A stretch of DNA of 29,959 nucleotides, from positions 1-29,959 of the forward strand of contig DATEZO010000162.1 in NCBI GenBank assembly GCA_035255485.1. The letters run 5' to 3'. Positions 25,326-29,959 of this stretch are shown piece by piece. A model generated the notes under the pieces. That model saw nothing but the letters and a program-made list of their open reading frames with translations, had not been told where the DNA came from and searched no databases. A program made the position numbers and the translations under genes. This DNA is from DATEZO01 sp035255485 (lineage in GTDB: Bacteria; Pseudomonadota; Gammaproteobacteria; Burkholderiales; Burkholderiaceae_D). How positions within the stretch are numbered: position 1 is the first letter of the stretch; each line of letters opens with the position of its first letter.

Positions 25326-26744
25326 TCAATCTGGGATGATTGCGGCGCCCTGCAGGGCTGCAGCCTGTGTCTTGGCGGCGTCACCGGTTGAAATCAAATG
25401 CACGTGCCAAAAGGGATTGAATAGGCTGGCCAGCTCTTTTTTTCCATCGCTGCGCGGTTCCGGGCGCTCGAAGTACACTTCCGAACTTGACGTGGCCGCG
25501 ATAACGTTCGACGCCTGATCGGCGTTGTACACGGCGAGATTTCCTCCCAGTTGGAGATCTGGTTTTGTTTCGGTTGTGCGCGTTTCCACCTTGTTTCTGG
25601 TGAGGCGGATCGACAAGCGAACCCTCGGATCCAGTTTCTTCAATGCTGAATCCGACAGATCATAAAACTCCGGTATGCCGGTATAAAAGTTCCAATCGCT
25701 GCTCGACGCCATGCTGCTTGCGCCGGGATTGTCACTCATTGATCCACCGTACGAGCCGCCGGATTGAGCAGCATTCACTGCTGCCTGCGCACCGCTTCCA
25801 ATAGGCGCTTCGCCATATTCGCATTCGAGACTGTGAGACGGAATATAAGCGCGATGAATGGACATGGTATCCATAGCCTTCCACTCGTCGTAGCCCAGTA
25901 ATTCGGTACCTCCGCGCCGCTTTAGCCTGTCGAAAAATATCCCGTTGATGCCGATGCATGTCGGGATCAGCGATGTGTCGGTCCACGAGCGGTTTTGTAC
26001 GAAGCTATCTCTAGAGGCCGCGTCTTTGACGAGATTGCCTAGGCGCGCCCGTTCATCACCCGATTTTCCATTCTTGACATACTTCTGAATCATGGCCGTA
26101 AAGTTGTCTTCGAGCGGCACAAGGTCAATGCTGACGCTGCCATCTCCGTGGTAGTTCGCATCTGCGACTCGACTCATCATGGACTGACGCGCGGCAATCA
26201 ATGCGCCGTTATGCAATACGGTCTGCGAAGTCTTAATTGCGGTCTTAAGCGCCTCGGATGCGACGGCGACGGCCTCAGTCGCAGTGGTAATCGGATCGGC
26301 GGCATCAGCGTAGGCCCATCCACCGTAGTACAAGAGATAACATAAGCCGTATGTGAGGAGCATGCTTTTGCCGTAATAGGGCATTGGCTCGTAGCATGTC
26401 GGTCCGGCAAATTGCAGAGGCAGGTTTGTGCCCAGTTCGCCGGCGTATTGGGCCCACGAAGAAAGGCTGACCATTTGCGCAATGGCGATCTCGTTCGCAA
26501 TAAGTGCGCGGTTACCGTAGGCGTCGAAATTAAGTGATCGCGCTTCCAGCAAACCTGCACTGTAGGCAACTGCATCGGCCGTGTTGACCAGTTTGACCTT
26601 CTCGGCTGTTAACTGCCCAGCATTGAACAGAAAAAACAAAGAAAGCAATCCGGCGAACATGACGAAAAGGCCGAACACCAGCGCTTGTCCGGTTTCATGC
26701 ATTCGTTTCCAGATTAGCACTGGATTTGGTGGACTTGTCGTCAT
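25326..26744 (-). CDS. TadG-like pilus assembly protein
   Basis: This 472-residue protein has an N-terminal membrane helix in HETGQALVFGLFVMFAGLLS followed by NAGQLTAEKVKLVNTADAVA and AYSAGLLEARSLNFDAYGNR, the typical TadG-like start. The rest is a long extracytoplasmic domain. The junction lacks the Glu at +5 seen in the other prepilin-like proteins here, so it is probably not processed. It is separated from flp by a 62-base gap holding a GC-rich hairpin, which fits stepped-down expression relative to the major pilin. Confidence 0.85.
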   Translation of the reverse strand: MTTSPPNPVLIWKRMHETGQALVFGLFVMFAGLLSLFFLFNAGQLTAEKVKLVNTADAVAYSAGLLEARSLNFDAYGNRALIANEIAIAQMVSLSSWAQYAGELGTNLPLQFAGPTCYEPMPYYGKSMLLTYGLCYLLYYGGWAYADAADPITTATEAVAVASEALKTAIKTSQTVLHNGALIAARQSMMSRVADANYHGDGSVSIDLVPLEDNFTAMIQKYVKNGKSGDERARLGNLVKDAASRDSFVQNRSWTDTSLIPTCIGINGIFFDRLKRRGGTELLGYDEWKAMDTMSIHRAYIPSHSLECEYGEAPIGSGAQAAVNAAQSGGSYGGSMSDNPGASSMASSSDWNFYTGIPEFYDLSDSALKKLDPRVRLSIRLTRNKVETRTTETKPDLQLGGNLAVYNADQASNVIAATSSSEVYFERPEPRSDGKKELASLFNPFWHVHLISTGDAAKTQAAALQGAAIIPD

Positions 26745-26758
26745 TGCTTTACACGGCC

Positions 26759-26779
26759 GGGGGCGAAAAATGTGCCCCC
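26759..26779. terminator. GC-rich hairpin between flp and the TadG-like gene
   Basis: GGGGGC (26759-26764) and GCCCCC (26774-26779) pair around a 9-base loop just after the flp stop. No T-tract follows on the minus strand, so partial attenuation or 3' stabilisation of the flp mRNA is more likely than full termination. Confidence 0.4.
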
Positions 26780-26806
26780 CTAACGCGGTACAGAGTGCCG
26801 GCTAAA

Positions 26807-27097
26807 TCACTGCGCGCCGTCAGTAGCCTGGTCGGTATAGGACGACAATGTTCGCTCTTTGGCAGCCTGTGTAACTGCTTTGCCGGCATCTGTGCCTGCC
26901 TTGTTTTTTGCTTCCGTTCCACTGCTGCCAGCAACTTCCTTCGCCAAGCCAGCCATTTGATTTCGGACGGTAGCGCCAAATAATTGGTACACGGCAATTG
27001 CCGCGACGGCGATTAACGCCACGATGATGATGTACTCGGTCATGCCTTGGCCTTGCTGGCGAGCCTTGCGAAACAGTTTTTGACGAAAATCAATCAC
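26807..27097 (-). CDS. flp: Flp-type (type IVb) major pilin
   Basis: This 96-residue prepilin starts at a GTG (27097-27095) with AAGGGA 7 bases upstream. The leader MIDFRQKLFRKARQQG is followed by QGMTEYIIIVALIAVAAIAV, the Flp processing site with Glu +5 and Tyr +6 and the N-terminal helix. The C-terminal half is longer and more charged than usual (Ala/Lys/Thr-rich). It is first in the Tad operon, with a recognisable promoter, as expected for the major subunit. No prepilin peptidase gene is in the window. Confidence 0.92.
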   Translation of the reverse strand: MIDFRQKLFRKARQQGQGMTEYIIIVALIAVAAIAVYQLFGATVRNQMAGLAKEVAGSSGTEAKNKAGTDAGKAVTQAAKERTLSSYTDQATDGAQ

Positions 27098-27152
27098 GGT
27101 TTTCCCTTTCTCTGTTGATTATCAATAAGTCAATTGTTAAATTTGCAACGAG

Positions 27153-27181
27153 AATATATATTCTTTTTGCTTTTTTTGCAA
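27153..27181 (-). promoter_or_regulatory. Candidate promoter of the flp-tad-rhs operon
   Basis: On the minus strand TTGCAA (27181-27176) and TATATT (27158-27153) are 17 bases apart. The -10 matches five of six positions and the -35 four. The region is A/T-tract rich. A perfect 12-bp palindrome GAATATATATTC (27152-27163) overlaps the -10, and TTGATTATCAA, a 5-bp-arm palindrome, lies at 27115-27125. Both could be regulator sites. Confidence 0.45.
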
Positions 27182-27202
27182 CTTTTTGTAACGCGCTAAT
27201 GT

Positions 27203-27228
27203 CATGCCCCGCAGTGACTGGGGGCATG
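27203..27228. repeat. 8-bp inverted repeat between lnt and flp
   Basis: CATGCCCC (27203-27210) and GGGGCATG (27221-27228) pair around a 10-base loop, 41 bases after the lnt stop and upstream of the flp promoter. No T-tract follows, so it is either a weak terminator of the upstream pair or a protein binding site. Confidence 0.45.
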
Positions 27229-27269
27229 CATGTGGCCGATGTTGGAGGAGTTGCTTTGCGAAACGGAAT

Positions 27270-28865
27270 TCAGGCGGGTCGTCGAATGACGCACACTGTA
27301 GAGAGAAGGCAAAGCAGGATGGAGGCAGTCAAGGCTGGATGATTTTCCCACCTTGTGTAAGGGGTTGTGCCGCGCCGCCCGCGTACCACACCGTCAAGGA
27401 CACCCCGCTGAAAATCGGGAAGGCTCTGGGTGACCTGCCCTTTTATGTCGATCAGTGCCGTGGTGCCAGTGTTGGCGACACGTAGCACCGGACGCCCGAG
27501 TTCCAGTGCTCGCATACGGGAGGCCTGCGTCCTCTGCCAGAAGGCGACACTGCCGTGGAACCAAGCAAGATTACTTGCATTGACCAAGATTGTTGCGTCC
27601 TGGAGGCGATCAGCAAGTTCTTCGCCAAAAAGATCTTCATGGCAAATGTTCATGCCCAGTACCTGGCCTTTGATACGCCATGTCGGTTGGGTGAAGTCTC
27701 CCGGCGAGAAGTCTTTAAGGGGGATGGTGAAGTTTTGTGTCAACCAACCTAATCCTGCCGGAGCGTATTCTCCGACTGGACTTAGGTGAATTTTGTCGTA
27801 ACGAACGAGCCTGTCCTGTGATCTTGGCATGATACCAAGCATGCTGTCATAAGCGGCGCCGCTGGTAGAAAGAACAGGTATACCGACGATGACTGTACTG
27901 CCGGTATTTTCGGCAAACGATCGAAGCGACTGCATATAGCCTGTAGGCAGTTCATCGAGAAAGAGTGGTAGCGCTGTTTCCGGTGTGAGGATGATGTCGG
28001 CTGGCTGGGCCGTAATCAGGTCTTGGTAGACATTCAGGGAAAGATGGCGTCCTTCCGACTCGAATTTTTTAAGTTGCGTCACATTTCCTTGTAGAAGGCG
28101 AACTCGCAATGGCTCGCCAACAGGCTCAGTCCATTCAACATGGGAAAGCGCCACTCCGCCCGCTAGCACAACGATGAAGAGCGTTATCGCCGCGACCTTG
28201 TGGGCATTCCCCGGGTGTCGTAGTGCTACCAGGATGAATGCCGTCATACTCAAAACAATGATGGTCAATCCATAGACGCCAAAGACAGGCCCATAGCCTT
28301 GCAGCCAGCTATCGACGTGGGCGTAGCCCACGGCTTCTAGCGTGTAGCCACCCCAGAATTGACTTCGCAACCACTCGCCGCACAACCAACTGCCAGTGAA
28401 CAGGCTCAGTGCCAATATGTCACTTGCGCCTTTATGTTTGGCCCAAGCCGCAAGTAGGCTGGGCGCGACGACAAAGGCCGACAAATAGAGTACGAACGCC
28501 AGCGAACATATGAATGCGCCTATTTTTCCTTGGCCGCTATAGCGATGCAGTGCCTCGTAAACCCATGTCGCACCCGCTCCGAAGGCAATTATGGCGAATA
28601 GCAAGGAAAGGAGGGCGGTCAGAAGGCGACCTCGCTTTCTCCTGCCCAGCTCAAGCGCGCAGAACTGAAGAAGACCAAGAGCCGCAAACTGCGCAGGCCA
28701 CCATCCAAGCGGCGCAAACGATGCGGCATACAGTGATCCTCCTGCCACGACGCAGCTAGCATATAAGCTGATGCTGCGTTGAATTACGAATTGGCCTTCA
28801 TGGACTGAAGCTATGGCGTGTTCAGCGCTATTGGCTTCCACGCTTTTCAATATTGAGGCCTTCAC
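27270..28865 (-). CDS. lnt: Apolipoprotein N-acyltransferase family protein (Lnt-like)
   Basis: This 531-residue protein has about seven membrane helices in residues 30-245 and a nitrilase-like domain from about 255 (VRLLQGNVTQLKKFESEG). The catalytic triad is present: E296 in ILTPETALPLF, K358 in VRYDKIHLSPVGEYAP and C408 in GMNICHEDLFGEE, in the order and spacing of Lnt. Lnt adds the third acyl chain to lipoproteins at the periplasmic face of the inner membrane. The triad's surroundings are slightly divergent (ICHED instead of ICYE), and it sits next to a Kua/CarF-type gene and a Tad operon, so it may be a second, specialised copy. The ATG overlaps the preceding stop as ATGA. Confidence 0.88.
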   Translation of the reverse strand: MKASILKSVEANSAEHAIASVHEGQFVIQRSISLYASCVVAGGSLYAASFAPLGWWPAQFAALGLLQFCALELGRRKRGRLLTALLSLLFAIIAFGAGATWVYEALHRYSGQGKIGAFICSLAFVLYLSAFVVAPSLLAAWAKHKGASDILALSLFTGSWLCGEWLRSQFWGGYTLEAVGYAHVDSWLQGYGPVFGVYGLTIIVLSMTAFILVALRHPGNAHKVAAITLFIVVLAGGVALSHVEWTEPVGEPLRVRLLQGNVTQLKKFESEGRHLSLNVYQDLITAQPADIILTPETALPLFLDELPTGYMQSLRSFAENTGSTVIVGIPVLSTSGAAYDSMLGIMPRSQDRLVRYDKIHLSPVGEYAPAGLGWLTQNFTIPLKDFSPGDFTQPTWRIKGQVLGMNICHEDLFGEELADRLQDATILVNASNLAWFHGSVAFWQRTQASRMRALELGRPVLRVANTGTTALIDIKGQVTQSLPDFQRGVLDGVVRGRRGTTPYTRWENHPALTASILLCLLSTVCVIRRPA

Positions 28866-29431
28866 ACGACCTCTCTGGGACTAAATCCGCTCACTTTGCG
28901 GATGATGGCTTCAAGCATTTGCCAGAAGCTCACGGCGTCTAGCAGAGGATTCACAAAATCTGTCAGAACACAAAAGCGAGTTTGCGCATTGCCTCGATGA
29001 TGTTGAGCGTGATGGCGGCGACTTTGCACCAAACGCATACGCTGCAGAATGGTGATGAAGCTCCCGTTTTCACTCGGTGTGCGATGTGTCCATTTATGGA
29101 TCTGGTTGACATTGGCAAGCAGGCTGGCGAAAAAGGCCAGTTGCCACGACAACGTCTTGGTCCACCAGCATACAACGACAAACAGCAAGGAAAAAACTAC
29201 CAGATCCCATGAACTTTGCCACCAGGTGCGACGCACAAAAGCACGTGGATTCCGATGGTGTTCAACATTGGCGCATGCTACAAGCCGTCCGATAAAAGGC
29301 GTCTCCACATGCGTGTATTTATCAATCGCCCAATGTACAAGTCCAGACACGAAGTCGGCAAAAAGGACAACTAGTATGGCCGATTGACATCGCCCCAAGC
29401 CTATCCATATCGGACTTTCGGTAAATGACAT
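28862..29431 (-). CDS. Kua/CarF-type (plasmanylethanolamine desaturase-like) membrane protein
   Basis: This 189-residue protein has about four hydrophobic segments and His clusters in the order of the Kua/TMEM189/CarF family: FADFVSGLVHWAIDKY (H33), NVEHHRNPRAF (H58, H59), NQIHKWTHR (H112, H116) and RRHHAQHHRG (H140, H141, H144, H145), then TDFVNPLLDAVSFWQ. The His residues form a di-iron site. CarF/PEDS1 makes the vinyl-ether bond of plasmalogens and FAD4 in plants is a related desaturase; the bacterial substrate here is unknown. It overlaps lnt as ATGA, suggesting joint action on lipids or lipoproteins. No clear ribosome binding site was found. Confidence 0.75.
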   Translation of the reverse strand: MSFTESPIWIGLGRCQSAILVVLFADFVSGLVHWAIDKYTHVETPFIGRLVACANVEHHRNPRAFVRRTWWQSSWDLVVFSLLFVVVCWWTKTLSWQLAFFASLLANVNQIHKWTHRTPSENGSFITILQRMRLVQSRRHHAQHHRGNAQTRFCVLTDFVNPLLDAVSFWQMLEAIIRKVSGFSPREVV

Positions 29432-29787
29432 GGCAAAAACATTGCAAAAATATTAATTTCCACAATGTTACACATTGACTTGACGTGGCGCAATTCGTTT
29501 TGTGCCCTACGCTGTATTGAACAGGGAGCGTTCGATATCCCGCCTAAGGTGACTCTTGCTCAATCATTTGGCATAGGGACTGATAGCAGGCGTTGAGAAA
29601 TCAACACATGGCCCCAGAATCGTCGGCCTCTGCCAGAGCGCAAACGCGTCGAATCGTGATGACGTCGTATCGACGCATAGGGTCGGGCGGGAAGGGGGCG
29701 CGAGCCCGGAGGATTGAAGAATACGATGTGCCATTTCTTGCAGCGCGTGGCGGGTATTCGGCTGGGTGATGGCGGTGTTTCGCAAGA
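29432..29787. other. Gap with a possible gene remnant
   Basis: These 356 bases hold no complete gene. The minus strand has an open stretch ending at 29564 (TRHALQEMAHRILQSSGLAP and further to DFSTPAISPYAK) that could be the 3' end of a gene cut at 29788, where the ABC permease repeat begins. The family is not recognised and the stretch may be non-coding. Confidence 0.35.
29465..29493 (-). promoter_or_regulatory. Candidate promoter for the Kua/CarF-lnt pair
   Basis: On the minus strand TTGCGC (29493-29488) and TAACAT (29470-29465) are 17 bases apart, about 34 bases upstream of the start codon. Matches are only 3/6 and 4/6, so this is tentative. Confidence 0.25.
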
Positions 29788-29959
29788 CTTCGGACAGGTC
29801 TTCAGCCAGGTGCGCGGCATACCGACCGGGAACCTGCGCTATCTGGATTACATGGCGCCTGGCATTCTGGCGCAAAGCATACTCTTCAGTGCGATCTTCT
29901 ATGGCATCGCGATCATTTGGGAGCGTGATCTGGGCATCGTCCACAAGCTGCTGGTCACC
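29726..29959 (+). CDS. Partial second copy of the ABC-2 permease with a foreign N-terminus (runs off window)
   Basis: From an ATG at 29726 the frame reads MCHFLQRVAGIRLGDGGVSQ and then DFG, and continues in frame into QVFSQVRGIPTGNLRYLDYM of the ABC permease without a stop to the window end. The first 41 residues of the real permease, including most of its first helix, are replaced by 22 unrelated residues. GGAGG lies 13 bases upstream of the ATG, a long spacing. It may be a 5'-truncated copy or a recombination scar with no true start. Confidence 0.4.
   Translation, partial: MCHFLQRVAGIRLGDGGVSQDFGQVFSQVRGIPTGNLRYLDYMAPGILAQSILFSAIFYGIAIIWERDLGIVHKLLVT
29788..29959 (+). repeat. Right copy of the 172-bp direct repeat (ABC permease segment)
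   Basis: This segment matches 6197-6368 in the same direction with five silent differences. The left border at 29788 is abrupt: upstream bases share no convincing alignment with the permease gene. The right border is beyond the window. Confidence 0.93.

Noticed and set aside
29432..29787. Possible insertion sequence next to the permease repeat
   Set aside because: No terminal inverted repeats, target duplications or transposase motifs could be seen in this stretch.

Overview
This 30 kb window looks like the chromosome of a Gram-negative betaproteobacterium, probably Burkholderiales (Oxalobacteraceae or Burkholderiaceae-like). That is inferred from a moderately high GC content, an LpxO-type hydroxylase, a fused flippase/synthase MprF and the style of the Tad locus. 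No rRNA, tRNA, CRISPR array or complete insertion sequence was found.

Left part (1-6851), envelope modification. On the minus strand are an LpxO-like aspartyl/asparaginyl beta-hydroxylase (cut by the window edge) and a small PQ-loop (SemiSWEET-like) membrane protein. Diverging on the plus strand is a compact run: a possible 30-codon leader ORF, mprF, a membrane-anchored metallophosphoesterase, and an ABC-2 ATPase/permease pair.

Middle part (6852-14545), Rhs region, all minus strand. It holds a 1,827-residue secreted Rhs/YD-repeat protein. Its 297-residue variable tip carries an H-x3-D-x3-H motif like that of zinc phospholipase C-like (DUF6765-type) proteins. The stop codon overlaps (ATGA) the start of a secreted right-handed beta-helix protein. 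Further downstream, two decayed Rhs core fragments bracket a secreted glutaredoxin-SH3 protein, and the left fragment contains a perfect 14-bp hairpin between convergent genes.

Right part (14555-27097), a tight minus-strand Tad/Flp pilus operon that runs directly into rhs. In transcription order: flp pilin, TadG-like, secreted unknown, TadE-like, secreted unknown, second Flp-like pilin, cpaB, cpaC secretin with a C-terminal SH3b domain, FHA-cpaF ATPase, tadB, tadC, a small membrane protein, and a DUF192-TadE fusion. Prepilin peptidase, TadZ/CpaE and TadD are not in the window. Upstream of flp, on the same strand, lie an Lnt-family N-acyltransferase and a Kua/CarF-type (plasmanylethanolamine desaturase-like) membrane protein, coupled by an ATGA overlap.

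The last 172 bases repeat part of the ABC permease gene (6197-6368) in direct orientation, with only five differences, all synonymous. Direct repeats therefore flank the whole Rhs-Tad-Lnt block. The most interesting hypotheses are that this block is a mobile or recombining island, and that the Tad machinery and the Rhs protein act together, since rhs starts 9 bases after the DUF192-TadE gene and the adjoining protein ends are both Pro/Gly/Cys-rich.
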